The notes under the pieces: generated by a model
What the model was told of the DNA's origin: nothing
Seen by the model: only the letters and a program-made list of their open reading frames with translations
Databases searched by the model: none
Assembly: GCA_021812735.1 (NCBI GenBank)
Contig: JAKAMV010000002.1
Span: 1 to 48,221, forward strand
Origin: Chloroflexota bacterium
GTDB lineage: Bacteria; Chloroflexota; Limnocylindria; Limnocylindrales; CSP1-4
Direction of reading: 5' to 3'
Length of the DNA stretch: 48,221 nucleotides
Made by a program: the position numbers and the translations under genes
In this document: positions 38,311 to 47,279 of the stretch, one piece after another
Numbering within the stretch: position 1 is the stretch's first letter
How the letters are laid out: each line of letters opens with the position of its first letter

Positions 38311-39507
38311 TCAGTACCGCGGCAGCGTCGGGTCGACGCGCAGCGCCCAGGCGTCCACGCCGCCCGACAGGATCTTCAGCTTGCTGAAGCCGGCACGGCG
38401 CAGCGCCTCGTAGGCCTGCGCGCTGCGCGTGCCGTGGTGGCACGACAGGGTGTACTCCGCGGCGGTGTCCAGCTCGTGGAGGCGGGCCGCCAGCTGGCTG
38501 AGCGGGAAGTCGACGGCGCCCGGGATCTGGACGATCTCCGCCTCGAACGGCTCCCGGACGTCGAGCAGCGTGAACGCCTCGCCCGCGAGGCGGCGCCGGT
38601 GGAACTCCTCCACCGAGATCGCCGGGATGCCGGCGGCGTCGACCTCCGCCTCCGCGCCCCGGACGCCGCAGAACGCCTCGTAGTCGATGGGCGCGGTGAC
38701 GGTGGGGCTCGGCCCGCACACCGCGCAGGCCGGATCGCGGCGCAGCCGCACCTCGCGGAGCTCGAACGCGAGGGCGTCGAACATCGCCAGGCGGCCGACC
38801 AGGGGCTCGCCGATGCCGAGGATGAGCTTGATCACCTCGAGCGCCTGGAGCGAGCCGATGATGCCGGGCAGCACGCCCAGCACGCCGCCCTCGGCGCACG
38901 ACGGGACGAGGCCGGGAGGCGGCGGCTCCGGGAACAGGCACCGGTAGCAGGGGCCGTCGCGGCCGCCGAAGACGCTGACCTGTCCGTCGAAGCGGAAGAT
39001 GCTGGCGTAGACGTTCGGGCGGCCGGTCAGCACCGACGCGTCGTTGACGAGATATCGCGTCGGAAAGTTGTCCGTGCCGTCAGCGATGACGTCGTAGCCG
39101 CGGAACAGCTCCAGGACGTTGCCGCTGTCCAGCCGCAGGCGGTGCGGCACCACGGCGATCTCCGGATTGAGTGACCGCAGGCGCTCGACCGCCGCGTCGA
39201 GCTTCGGGCGGCCGACGTCCTGCGTGGTGTAGAGCACCTGCCGCTGGAGGTTGGTGAGGTCCACGGCGTCGAACTCGACGACGCCCAGGGTGCCCACCCC
39301 CGCCGCGGCGAGATACAGCATCAGGGGCGAGCCGAGGCCCCCGGCGCCGACGCACAGCACCTTGGCGGCCTTGAGGCGGCGCTGGCCCTCGAGCGTGACT
39401 TCGGGCATCAGCAGGTGGCGGCTGTAGCGCAGGATCTCCTCGTTGTCGAGGGCCGGCAGCTGGTCACTCGCCGACCCGGGGGTGGACGCGGACGGGGGCT
39501 GGGTCAC
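38311..39507 (-). CDS. ThiF/MoeB-type adenylyltransferase with rhodanese domain (MoeZ-like)
   Basis: 398 aa. The N-terminal E1-like domain has the ATP site GAGGLGSPLMLYLAAAG and the Arg finger NLQRQVLYTTQDVG. Zinc ligands are CYRC and CAVC. A Cys in PSCAEGGVLG is near the usual catalytic site. The C-terminal rhodanese has the persulfide loop CHHGTRS (Cys active site). Such proteins activate the C-terminal Gly of a small sulfur carrier by adenylation, then transfer sulfur to it. No sulfur carrier (ThiS/MoaD/CysO) lies in the window. GTG start at 39507. Confidence 0.93.
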   Translation of the reverse strand: MTQPPSASTPGSASDQLPALDNEEILRYSRHLLMPEVTLEGQRRLKAAKVLCVGAGGLGSPLMLYLAAAGVGTLGVVEFDAVDLTNLQRQVLYTTQDVGRPKLDAAVERLRSLNPEIAVVPHRLRLDSGNVLELFRGYDVIADGTDNFPTRYLVNDASVLTGRPNVYASIFRFDGQVSVFGGRDGPCYRCLFPEPPPPGLVPSCAEGGVLGVLPGIIGSLQALEVIKLILGIGEPLVGRLAMFDALAFELREVRLRRDPACAVCGPSPTVTAPIDYEAFCGVRGAEAEVDAAGIPAISVEEFHRRRLAGEAFTLLDVREPFEAEIVQIPGAVDFPLSQLAARLHELDTAAEYTLSCHHGTRSAQAYEALRRAGFSKLKILSGGVDAWALRVDPTLPRY

Positions 39508-39611
39508 GCTGGGGCGCCTTCCATGGCGCTATTGTCTCGCGCCGGCCACGCGCTGGCGGCCGGCGCCAGCCAGCCACCAGACCCGCGGCTCGGCCGACAC
39601 GGTGTCGCCGC

Positions 39612-40118
39612 TCAGCCGACCCGGTGGATGGCCGGGACCTGAATGCCCAGCCGCTCGTCATTGCGGCGGAACAGCCGCGCGAAGCTGGTCGGGACCGCCC
39701 AGCGCAGGAAGTACAGCCGGCAGCCGAGGCAGAAGCCCGTCGTGGCGAGGATCACCTGGAGCGCGGCCACCGCGCCGGCGAGCAGCCAGGCCAGCGGGCT
39801 GAGCCCGATGCCGTAGGCCATGGCTCCGAGCGCGATGAAGATGCCGCCCAGAGCCTGCGCAAATCTCGGCGGGTACTCATGCTCCGGCTCTGCGGGGCTG
39901 AGCCGGAGTGCGGACCGGACCAGCGGCCACGGCCGGCCGGGCAGGAACAGGCGGGTTCCGAATGCCGCGGCGAGCAGCAGGTTGAGCCCGACGAGGGCGG
40001 CCAGCCAGAACGCGCCGACGACGAAGGCGATTGCCAGCAGGATGGATGACACGCCGGCGCCGAAGCGCTGGCCGCGCGGGTCGATGCGTCGCGCGGGCGG
40101 GGTGAGGGATGCGGACAT
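39612..40118 (-). CDS. DUF4395 membrane protein
   Basis: 168 aa integral membrane protein with four hydrophobic segments (for example SILLAIAFVVGAFWLAALVG and LAGAVAALQVILATTGFCLG). The conserved CLGCRLY follows the last helix, a likely thiol pair. DUF4395 proteins often neighbour rhodanese or thioredoxin-like genes; here a ThiF-rhodanese gene lies 104 bp downstream on the same strand, which fits a sulfur-handling role (inference). ATG start. Confidence 0.88.
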   Translation of the reverse strand: MSASLTPPARRIDPRGQRFGAGVSSILLAIAFVVGAFWLAALVGLNLLLAAAFGTRLFLPGRPWPLVRSALRLSPAEPEHEYPPRFAQALGGIFIALGAMAYGIGLSPLAWLLAGAVAALQVILATTGFCLGCRLYFLRWAVPTSFARLFRRNDERLGIQVPAIHRVG

Positions 40119-40734
40119 GCGGAGGTGCTCCAGGGCGAGGGGATGCAGGGGGACGCGGCGCTCGGGTGAGATCGGCGGCCGGCCGGTGGGTCTCGGGAGA
40201 ACGTCAGGGCCGCGGTCCGTCGTGGATCCGCGGCCTCTGTGGCGCCGTTTCCGTGGGTCCTGGGAAAGCTCCGTCGCTCAGCTCAGGTCCTCCGGACATC
40301 CTCCCGGCACCGGGGCCGCCGCCGACAACAGCACATCCCCAGCTCGGAGCGGCACGCCGACACGCCGCACTTCGCCAATCGGGCGGGGCGGGCTGCAGCA
40401 TCGGACGGGACGCGGGAGGGCACCATGGGCCTGCCGAGGCTAGCAGGCGCTCAGCGGGCGCACAAGTCCCAGGACCGGGCCGAAGTGTCGCAGAACGGTT
40501 GCAGATCGCGACGCGCGCGAGCCGACGGGAAGGCCGGCGGTGCGCCGTGCGCCTGAGGCGGTCATCATTGCAGCGGGCGGCGACTGCAGGGGAGGCCCGT
40601 TCGCGCACGCGGTGGGCACGGGCAACGGTCCTCACGCCCCGCGACGGAGGGCTCGATGGACCACGGCGTGCAGACCGTCCCCCGGCGCCTCGAGCGCCGG
40701 GGGGCGAACCCCGCGGTCCCGGGCGCGCCCTGAC
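40119..40734. other. Gene-free stretch between DUF4395 and DUF1905
   Basis: 616 bp with no recognisable gene on either strand. Open frames show no family features. It contains a strong hairpin (40679-40703) just before the DUF1905 gene. Otherwise I see nothing in it. Confidence 0.5.
40679..40703. repeat. Strong 10-bp-stem hairpin upstream of the DUF1905 gene
   Basis: CCCCCGGCGC and GCGCCGGGGG flank a 5-nt loop (CTCGA). The stem is perfect and all G-C. It ends 31 bp before the DUF1905 start codon and could act as a terminator of upstream transcription or as a leader element. Confidence 0.6.
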
Positions 40735-41040
40735 ATGGCCGAGCTCGTCCGGTTCCGGACCAGCTTCTCGGGCCGGGTCGTGTACTGGCGGGGGCCGGCG
40801 CCGTTCCACTTCGTCCCCCTTCCGCCGGCGCAGGCGACGGAGGTCCGCTTCCTGGCGCCGCTGGTCACCTACGGCTGGGGCGCGATCCCCGTTCGGGCCC
40901 GGATCGGGCGCACGGAGTTCGCGACATCGCTGTTTCCCAGGGACGGCGGCTACCTCCTCCCGGTCAAGGACAGCGTCCGCAAGGCCGAGGGCATCGCAGT
41001 CGGCAACACGGTTCGGGTGGAGCTGGCCATCGGGCGCTGA
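40735..41040 (+). CDS. DUF1905 domain protein
   Basis: 101 aa beta-barrel-like domain. Family features are FSGRVVYWRGPAPFHFVPLP near the N-terminus (FSGRVVYWRGPAPFHFV), TYGWGAIPVRARIG and DGGYLLPVKDSVRKAEGI. The function is unknown; DUF1905 is often found alone or fused to YdeI-like domains. ATG at 40735. Complete and in frame. An AlkZ-like gene begins 81 bp downstream. Confidence 0.9.
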   Translation: MAELVRFRTSFSGRVVYWRGPAPFHFVPLPPAQATEVRFLAPLVTYGWGAIPVRARIGRTEFATSLFPRDGGYLLPVKDSVRKAEGIAVGNTVRVELAIGR

Positions 41041-41121
41041 GGCCGAGTGCGGGTCGTGCGGCAGCCGGGCCGCGCGAGCACGGTCGTGTGCGCACTGAGC
41101 CGAGCCTGTGATACTGGGCCG

Positions 41122-42234
41122 ATGATCCGGCGTCCCGCCCCCGACGTCCGGCGTCGCATCGCCCGGCTCCGGCTGGCGGCGCAGCGCCTGACCGCGAACC
41201 CCGCGTCGTCGCCGGCCGAGGCCGTCCGGACGATGCTGGCGATGCAGGCGCAGGACTACCCGGGCGTCAAGTGGTCGGTCGCCCTCCGCACGGCGGCTGC
41301 CACCGAGCGCGACGTGGAGGCGGCCTGCGACGGGGGCGAGATCGTCAGGTCGTGGCCGATGCGCGGCACGCTCCACCTCGTCGCGGCCGCCGATCTGCCA
41401 TGGATGCTCGAGTTCACCGCACCGCGGGCACTCGCATCGGCCGCGTCGCGCCGCGCCGCCCTGGGCATCGACGAGGCCGATGCCGAGCGCGCGAGGGAGC
41501 TCGCCGTGGCCGCCCTGCCGGGGCGCGGCACGCTCCCGCGGCGGGCGCTCCTCGGGGCGATCGAGGCCGGTGGCGTGTCGACGGCGGGCCAGCGCGGGTA
41601 CCACCTGCTGTGGTACCTGGCCCAGACTGGCACCCTGGTCCTCGGGCCGACCAGCGGGCGGGAGCAGACCTTCGCCCGCCTCGAGGCATGGATCCCCAAC
41701 CCGCGGCGGCCCGAGCGCGACGAGGCGCTCGGCGAGCTGGCCCGCCGGTACTTCACCGGCCACGGACCCGCCTCGGTGGAGGACCTCGTCCGGTGGTCGG
41801 GCCTCACCGTGCGCGATGTCCGGCGCGGCGTCGAGGTCGCGGGCGACAGCCTGCGGACGCTGGAGCTCGGCGGGCGCGCCTACCTCGTGGGGGCGTGGTC
41901 GCCCGACTCGGTGGACGATGACTGCGGCGTCCTGCTGCTGCCCGGCTTCGACGAGTACATCCTCGGCTACCGCGACCGATCGGCGGTTCTCGTTCCCGAG
42001 CGCAGCGACGCGATCGTCCCCGGCGGCAACGGGATGTTCAAGCCCACCGTGGTCGTCGACGGCGAGGTCGCGGGGACGTGGCGGAGGACGGTGAACGCGC
42101 GCGGTGTTACCGTCGAGCTGGCCATGTTCGACGGCCTGCCGCCCACCCTTGAGCACCGGCTCGCAGGCGCAGCGGATCGGTATGGACGGTATCTTCGCCG
42201 GGCGGCCCGACTGCGGGGCCCTTCCCCCGAGTAG
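41122..42234 (+). CDS. Winged-helix DNA-binding protein, AlkZ/YcaQ-like
   Basis: 370 aa, HTH_42 family. The QxQ motif (Gln42, Gln44 in MLAMQAQDYPGVKW) is the catalytic signature of AlkZ/YcaQ glycosylases. Conserved RSWPMRGTLHLVAAADL and a wing domain follow. AlkZ enzymes unhook DNA cross-links; whether this member has that activity is not shown. ATG at 41122; an in-frame upstream GTG at 41047 is less likely. No biosynthetic cluster nearby, so a general repair role is more likely than self-resistance. Confidence 0.85.
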   Translation: MIRRPAPDVRRRIARLRLAAQRLTANPASSPAEAVRTMLAMQAQDYPGVKWSVALRTAAATERDVEAACDGGEIVRSWPMRGTLHLVAAADLPWMLEFTAPRALASAASRRAALGIDEADAERARELAVAALPGRGTLPRRALLGAIEAGGVSTAGQRGYHLLWYLAQTGTLVLGPTSGREQTFARLEAWIPNPRRPERDEALGELARRYFTGHGPASVEDLVRWSGLTVRDVRRGVEVAGDSLRTLELGGRAYLVGAWSPDSVDDDCGVLLLPGFDEYILGYRDRSAVLVPERSDAIVPGGNGMFKPTVVVDGEVAGTWRRTVNARGVTVELAMFDGLPPTLEHRLAGAADRYGRYLRRAARLRGPSPE

Positions 42235-42371
42235 CCCGATCGGCGCGAACGCCGTGGGCGGATCGGCCCGTAGCCGGTTGGGGGCGCCGCACCCGATGCT
42301 TGGAACTGCAGTCCCACACGCTGACCCGGCGACGTCGCTTCACGTCCGCCCCCAGCCGTACCGACGTGGCG

Positions 42372-44351
42372 ATGACGCTCCTCCGCTCCCGCTCCATCCT
42401 CGTCGCGCTGGGCGCCGTGCTCCTGCTCGTGCTCGCGGTGCCCACGGCCGCCGCCCACACGCCGCGCGCCACGCCGTACCGCCTGGGCGGTGCCATCACC
42501 CTGGACACGAACCTGCGCTCCGTGAGCGGCGCGTCAGCCTGGGCGATCAACGAGTACCTCGCCTCGGCAACCCCGCTGCCGCCGCTCGGGGCCGCCTTCG
42601 TCGGCGCTGAGGGCAAGTTCGGCGTCAACGCGCTCTTCCTGCTGGCCGCCGCGATGCACGAGTCGGGCTGGGGCACCAGCTACATCGCACGCGTGAAGCA
42701 CAACCTGTTCGGCTACAACGCGTACGACCGTGACCCCTTCCGCTATGCCAGCGCCTACCGGACGTTCGAGGCGAACATCGACGCGACGGCGAAGTTCATC
42801 CGCGACTTCTACCTGACTCCGGGCGGGCGCTGGTGGGGCGGCGCGCCCGACCTCCGGGCCATGCAGCAGTACTGGTCGTCTTCACAGCGCTGGGGCGTCA
42901 ACGTCAGCCGGGTCGCCAACTCGATCGTCCTCCCGACGATCACGGGCCGCTCGTTCAGCTTCGCCGCACCCACGGTGGGCGATCAGCTCCACAGCGGCGA
43001 CCAGGCGGCGGTGCAGCTGTCGTGGGCCGGTGGGCCGATCCCGGACGGGGTGGCCTTCACGGCGACGTGGACGCCCGTCGAACTCGACGCTGACACGACG
43101 GCCGCGGCCCTCGGAGGCGCTGCGGCGGGAACGGCCGCGGCCGTGGTCGGCGGCCCGCAGGGCACAGCGCCGTCGACCTCGGCACCCGCCGCGGCCGCAG
43201 AGATCCCCGCGCCCGCCCCACCGCCCGTCCCTGTGGCCGCTGCACGCGAGCGCTCGGGGTCGCGATCCGTGACCCTGGCGGTCCCGACGCCCGGCCAGCC
43301 AGGCACCTACACGCTCCAGGTGGACATGCGCGACGCGGACGGCTCGCCGCTGCCGGCGGCACAGCGGGTGGCCATCCCAAGCGCAGGCGTGCGGGTCTGG
43401 GGCGACCTTGCCGTGAGCGTGGGCATCGTGCCCAACCTGGACGGGGACGGCGCCACGGTCCAGATCACGAACACCGGCCGTGACGCGATCCCGGCGACGT
43501 CGGCCCTCCCGGGGCAGGTCCCGGACGCCATCGCCGCCGGCCAAGGCAGCTCGGAGCCAGCCCGCACGGTCGTGAGCGTGACCGCCGCGTCGAGCCCGAT
43601 CTCCGAGGGAGCCCCGGTGCCGCTCCTCTCCGAGGCCCTGGCCGACGATCTCCAGCCGGGCGCCTCGGTTGCGTTCGCCGTCCCGGGCGTGACGGAGCTG
43701 ACGGGGCGGGCTGCCAATTGGCTGTCGGTCAGCGTGTCGGTCCTGGGCGACCCGTCACTGCTGGCGCCCTACGCGCCGGTGGGAACGTGGTTCACGAGCG
43801 CGGCCGCTGCTGCAACGGCGACCCAGCCGTCACCGGAGGCCGCGCTGTTCCCGGCGCCTCCCGCAACCCTGCTCGCACCGCCGCCGTCCGCCCCGCCCGA
43901 TCCGGCGCCCCTCGCCATGCCCGTGCCGACGGCACAGCCCGAACCGACGCCGACGCCCAGGTCCTCGGCCGCCGCCAGGCACCTGACGCGGACGTACTCC
44001 GAGGCCAGCAGCGCGGTCGCCTACCGCGGGAGCTGGGGATCTGCGAGCGGCAGCTACATCGGCGGCCGCGTCGCCTACGCCACGGCTGCGGGCGCCACTG
44101 CCACCCTCACCTTCACCGGCACCTCGGTGAGCTGGATCGGGCCCGTGGGCCCGACCCGCGGTGCCGCGGTCGTCCTGCTCGACGGGAGCGTGGTGGCGAG
44201 GGCGAGCCTGTGGCGCCCATCGTTCGTCGCCCAGGCGGTGCTCTTCCGGCGGACGTTCAAGACCGCCGCCCGCCACACGCTCACGATCAAGGTGCTCCCG
44301 GATCCCGGCCATCCGTACGTGGCCGTCGACGCGTTCGTCGTCCGCACCTGA
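42372..44351 (+). CDS. Secreted glucosaminidase-domain protein
   Basis: 659 aa. A Sec signal peptide (LLRSRSILVALGAVLLLVL ... TAAAHT) is followed by a mannosyl-glycoprotein endo-beta-N-acetylglucosaminidase-like domain (about 50-190); the catalytic Glu is in AMHESGWGTSYIARVKHNL. Then comes an Ala/Pro-rich linker with beta-sandwich-like regions, and a C-terminal beta-sandwich of about 110 residues (SWGSASGSYIGGRVAY, VVLLDGSVVARASL) that resembles carbohydrate-binding or Ig-like surface modules. Probably a cell-wall hydrolase with a binding module. ATG at 42372. Convergent with the hybrid kinase gene. Confidence 0.85.
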   Translation: MTLLRSRSILVALGAVLLLVLAVPTAAAHTPRATPYRLGGAITLDTNLRSVSGASAWAINEYLASATPLPPLGAAFVGAEGKFGVNALFLLAAAMHESGWGTSYIARVKHNLFGYNAYDRDPFRYASAYRTFEANIDATAKFIRDFYLTPGGRWWGGAPDLRAMQQYWSSSQRWGVNVSRVANSIVLPTITGRSFSFAAPTVGDQLHSGDQAAVQLSWAGGPIPDGVAFTATWTPVELDADTTAAALGGAAAGTAAAVVGGPQGTAPSTSAPAAAAEIPAPAPPPVPVAAARERSGSRSVTLAVPTPGQPGTYTLQVDMRDADGSPLPAAQRVAIPSAGVRVWGDLAVSVGIVPNLDGDGATVQITNTGRDAIPATSALPGQVPDAIAAGQGSSEPARTVVSVTAASSPISEGAPVPLLSEALADDLQPGASVAFAVPGVTELTGRAANWLSVSVSVLGDPSLLAPYAPVGTWFTSAAAAATATQPSPEAALFPAPPATLLAPPPSAPPDPAPLAMPVPTAQPEPTPTPRSSAAARHLTRTYSEASSAVAYRGSWGSASGSYIGGRVAYATAAGATATLTFTGTSVSWIGPVGPTRGAAVVLLDGSVVARASLWRPSFVAQAVLFRRTFKTAARHTLTIKVLPDPGHPYVAVDAFVVRT

Positions 44352-44382
44352 CGGCCGCGCGCGCCTGACCCGACCGGTCAGG

Positions 44383-45990
44383 TCAGGAGGCGGCGTCGGC
44401 TCCGCCTCCCGCGCCCGCTGGGTCGGCTGGCCCCGGCTGCTGCTCGAGCACCGCCAGCAGCTCTCGCCCCGACACCGGCTTGGACGCGAACCGGGCGCCG
44501 CGCGCGACGACGCGCTCAAGGTCGAGGGTCTCGGCCGTGTAGCCCGACAGGAGCACGACGCGGACGCCGGGCAAGCGGTCCATCACCGCGTTGGCGAGGG
44601 TGATGCCGCTCATGCCCGGCATCACCACATCGGTGACCACAGCGTCCACGGGTCGGCGTATCGCCTCGAGGAGGTGAAGCGCCTCGCCTCCCGACGCAGT
44701 CTCGATGACGTGCCAGCCGCCGCGCCGGAGCAGCTGGCGCGTCATGGCGCGGACGGTCGCGTCGTCCTCTGCCAGGAGCACCGTCCCGCGGGGCGGCCGG
44801 TCCATCCCCGGCACAGGCGCGCCCGTCTCCACCGCGTCAACCCGGGGGAAGTACAGCTTGAACGTGGAGCCCTGGCCCGGTTCCGAGTACAGCCAGATGT
44901 GGCCGCCTGACTGCTGGACGATCCCGTAGATCGTGGCCAGGCCGAGGCCCGTCCCCCGACCGAGCTCCTTGGTGGTGAAGAACGGCTCGAACACGCGCGC
45001 CCGCGTCGTCGCGTCCATGCCGACGCCGGTGTCGGTCACGGCCAGCATGACGAACTCGCCGGGCGCGACGTTGAGGTGGCCGCCCGCGTACGCCTCGTCG
45101 AAGACGGCGTTCGCGGACTCGACGGTGATCCTGCCGCCGTCGGGCATCGCGTCGCGTGCGTTCACCGCGAGGTTCACCATGATCTGGTCCAGCTGTCCCG
45201 GGTCCACACGGATCTGGCCGGTCTCCGGGGACAGCGACAGCCGCAGGTCGATCGACTCGCCGAGCAGCCGCCGCAGCAGGGGCTCGAGCGCCCGCACGCT
45301 GTCCGCGGGATTCACCACCCGCGGCACGATGGCCTGCCGCCGGCCGAACGCGAGCAGCTGGGCGGTCAGGGAGGCGGCGCGCGCGGCCGCATCGTCGATC
45401 CCGCGAACGTTCGAGAGCGCCGCGGCGACGTCGAAGGTGGACGGGTCGGCGTTCTGCAGATCCTCCTCGAGCATCTCGGCGAAGCCGCGGATCGCGAACA
45501 TCATGTTGCTGAAGTCGTGGGCGATGCCGCCCGCGAGCCGGCCGATCGACTCCAGCTTCTGGGCCTCGAGCAGCTGCGCCTCGGCCGCCTTCCGGGCGGT
45601 GATGTCCACGACCGTCGCGAACACCGTCTCGGCCGGGTCGCCGGCCAGCGGTGAGAGGCTGATCTCCACGGGGAACTCGCTGCCGTCGCGGCGACGCGCC
45701 CACAGGTCCAGGCCGATGCCCATGGGACGGGCGCGGCGGCTCGCCGTGTACGCGGCGCGGTGCGCCACGTGGCGCGCGGCGAAGCGCGTCGGGAGGAGCA
45801 CCTCGACAGCCTGGCCCAGCAGGTCGTCCACGGGATAGCCGAAGGCGTCGCGAGCCTGCGGGTTCACGTAGGTGATGACGCCGGAGGCGTCCACGCCCAC
45901 GATCGGGCTCGGCGAGGCGTCGAGGACAGCGAGGTGCGCGGTGCTCTCAGCCTTCGGGGGCGCGGGACGGCGAGAGTCGGCGTCGGCCAC
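44383..45990 (-). CDS. PAS-domain hybrid histidine kinase with receiver
   Basis: 535 aa, soluble. An N-terminal PAS domain (about 20-140: PIVGVDASGVITYVN ... DGSEFPVEISL) is followed by HisKA with phospho-His in GGIAHDFSNMM, an ATPase domain (NLAVNARDAMPDGG, DTGVGMD, GTGLGLATIYGIV) and a C-terminal receiver (about 400-520; phospho-Asp in VVTDVVMPG, Thr/Ser in LLSGYTAE, Lys in SKPVSG). No membrane segment, so a cytoplasmic signal is sensed. GTG start. No partner regulator adjacent. Confidence 0.93.
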   Translation of the reverse strand: MADADSRRPAPPKAESTAHLAVLDASPSPIVGVDASGVITYVNPQARDAFGYPVDDLLGQAVEVLLPTRFAARHVAHRAAYTASRRARPMGIGLDLWARRRDGSEFPVEISLSPLAGDPAETVFATVVDITARKAAEAQLLEAQKLESIGRLAGGIAHDFSNMMFAIRGFAEMLEEDLQNADPSTFDVAAALSNVRGIDDAAARAASLTAQLLAFGRRQAIVPRVVNPADSVRALEPLLRRLLGESIDLRLSLSPETGQIRVDPGQLDQIMVNLAVNARDAMPDGGRITVESANAVFDEAYAGGHLNVAPGEFVMLAVTDTGVGMDATTRARVFEPFFTTKELGRGTGLGLATIYGIVQQSGGHIWLYSEPGQGSTFKLYFPRVDAVETGAPVPGMDRPPRGTVLLAEDDATVRAMTRQLLRRGGWHVIETASGGEALHLLEAIRRPVDAVVTDVVMPGMSGITLANAVMDRLPGVRVVLLSGYTAETLDLERVVARGARFASKPVSGRELLAVLEQQPGPADPAGAGGGADAAS

Positions 45991-46636
45991 GGGGACGGTC
46001 CCTCACGACAAGGGGAGGCTGACGTTGGGCTGGCACCACGGTGCCGCACTGCCCGCGGCTCGTCAACCCCGGCCATGTGAGGGGGGCACGGGCCCGCTCC
46101 CCCCCCGCCTGGACGATCTGGTCGGCCCTCTGCCATCACCACGCGGCGACCGCACGGCCCACGAGCCCTGTGACCACCACGGCCGCCATGCTCGCTGGGG
46201 CGTGTCATTCCGGCTCGCGACGGTCGGCTCGCGAGTCGCATCCGTCCCTGGCTTCCCGCGGGCGCGTGCTGGTGGCCCTGCCAGGGATGGGAAGTCGACA
46301 CTGTCCCGGTCCGGCATGCCCTGCCACGGATGCCGACGACACCGGGCGGCCCGTGCGATGTCGCCGAGGACCTTGGCACGGCGCGCGGCGACGCGTCGAT
46401 GCCGAGAGCTGTCCCTGGCAGGCACATCGACGCGGCGGAGCGCGTTGACCGCCCGCACCGGCCGTCGATCGCCGGCACCAGCACGCAGTCCAGGCCGAGG
46501 TGCCCAAGCGGCTGCTCGAGGACTGGCTCGCGGTCTGGGCCGAGCACAACGGCGCCGCTGGCCGCCTCCGTGTCCGACTCGCGCCGCACCGGGCGGGCTC
46601 CGAGCTGCTGGAGCTCTCGGTGCTCGACTCGGCCGA
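45991..46636. other. Gene-poor stretch with a possible protein remnant
   Basis: 646 bp. From 46500 to about 46640 the plus strand encodes VPKRLLEDWLAVWAEHNG and ELLELSVLDSAD with high-GC third positions, which looks like the tail of an unknown protein. No start or full gene can be assigned. The rest shows nothing clear. Confidence 0.4.
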
Positions 46637-46903
46637 TCAGCGGCGCGGACGGCGTCCGGCCTGCTTGGCGACGTCCTCGGCGTGGATCGCCTTCTGGATC
46701 CGCTCGAGGTCCGCCACCCCGAGCTCGACGCGTCCGCAGCCCAGGCACACGGTGCACGCGATGTCGGTCTCCACCGACAGCGAGCCGAGCCGCACCGCGA
46801 ACTTCGCCGAGCCCAGGATCGGGAGCGCGAACTGGCCTGCCACGCGCCGGCCGCCGCACCGCTCGCAGACGGGCTCGAGGATCGGCTCCCCGTCAACGCT
46901 CAC
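46637..46903 (-). CDS. Small zinc-ribbon protein
   Basis: 88 aa. Two Cys pairs, CERCGG and CLGCG (with CTVC just before), form a probable zinc ribbon; the middle is beta-rich (ALPILGSAKFAVRLG). The C-terminus is helical and basic (AEDVAKQAGRRPRR). GTG start with GGAGGG upstream. Function unknown; it follows HPr by 106 bp on the same strand. Confidence 0.75.
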   Translation of the reverse strand: MSVDGEPILEPVCERCGGRRVAGQFALPILGSAKFAVRLGSLSVETDIACTVCLGCGRVELGVADLERIQKAIHAEDVAKQAGRRPRR

Positions 46904-47009
46904 GGTCCCTCCTCGGTGCTCGACATACGCAGACGATACGGCCCCCAGGCGCGCGAGGGCCGGGGCCCGCGCCGGGTCCTGCGCCGAGGCCCGCGCCGAT
47001 TCCGCACGC

Positions 47010-47279
47010 CTAGTCCTCGCCGAGGCCGCCCTCGATCAGGCCGACGAGCGACGAGACCGCCTCGGCCTCGGCCGGTCCCTCGGCCCGGATGGTCACCACA
47101 GTCCCCTTGGTCACGCCCAGCTGCAGCACCCCGAGGATGCTCTTGGCGTCGTGCGCGACCTCGCCCTTGACCACCCAGACCCTGGTGTCGGCGAACTTCT
47201 TCGCGGTGCCGACGAACATGGCGGCCGGGCGGGCGTGGAGCCCCGAGGCGTTGTGGACGGTGACGGTCCGCTCGGTCAC
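47010..47279 (-). CDS. ptsH: Phosphocarrier protein HPr
   Basis: 89 aa, the usual length. Phospho-acceptor His15 is in GLHARPA, and the regulatory Ser is Ser47 in AKSILGVLQLGV. HPr passes phosphate from enzyme I to sugar permeases and, when Ser-phosphorylated, acts in catabolite control. GTG start overlaps the E2 stop by four bases (GTGA), so it is translationally coupled to the 2-oxoacid dehydrogenase gene. No enzyme I or EII in the window. Confidence 0.95.
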   Translation of the reverse strand: MTERTVTVHNASGLHARPAAMFVGTAKKFADTRVWVVKGEVAHDAKSILGVLQLGVTKGTVVTIRAEGPAEAEAVSSLVGLIEGGLGED

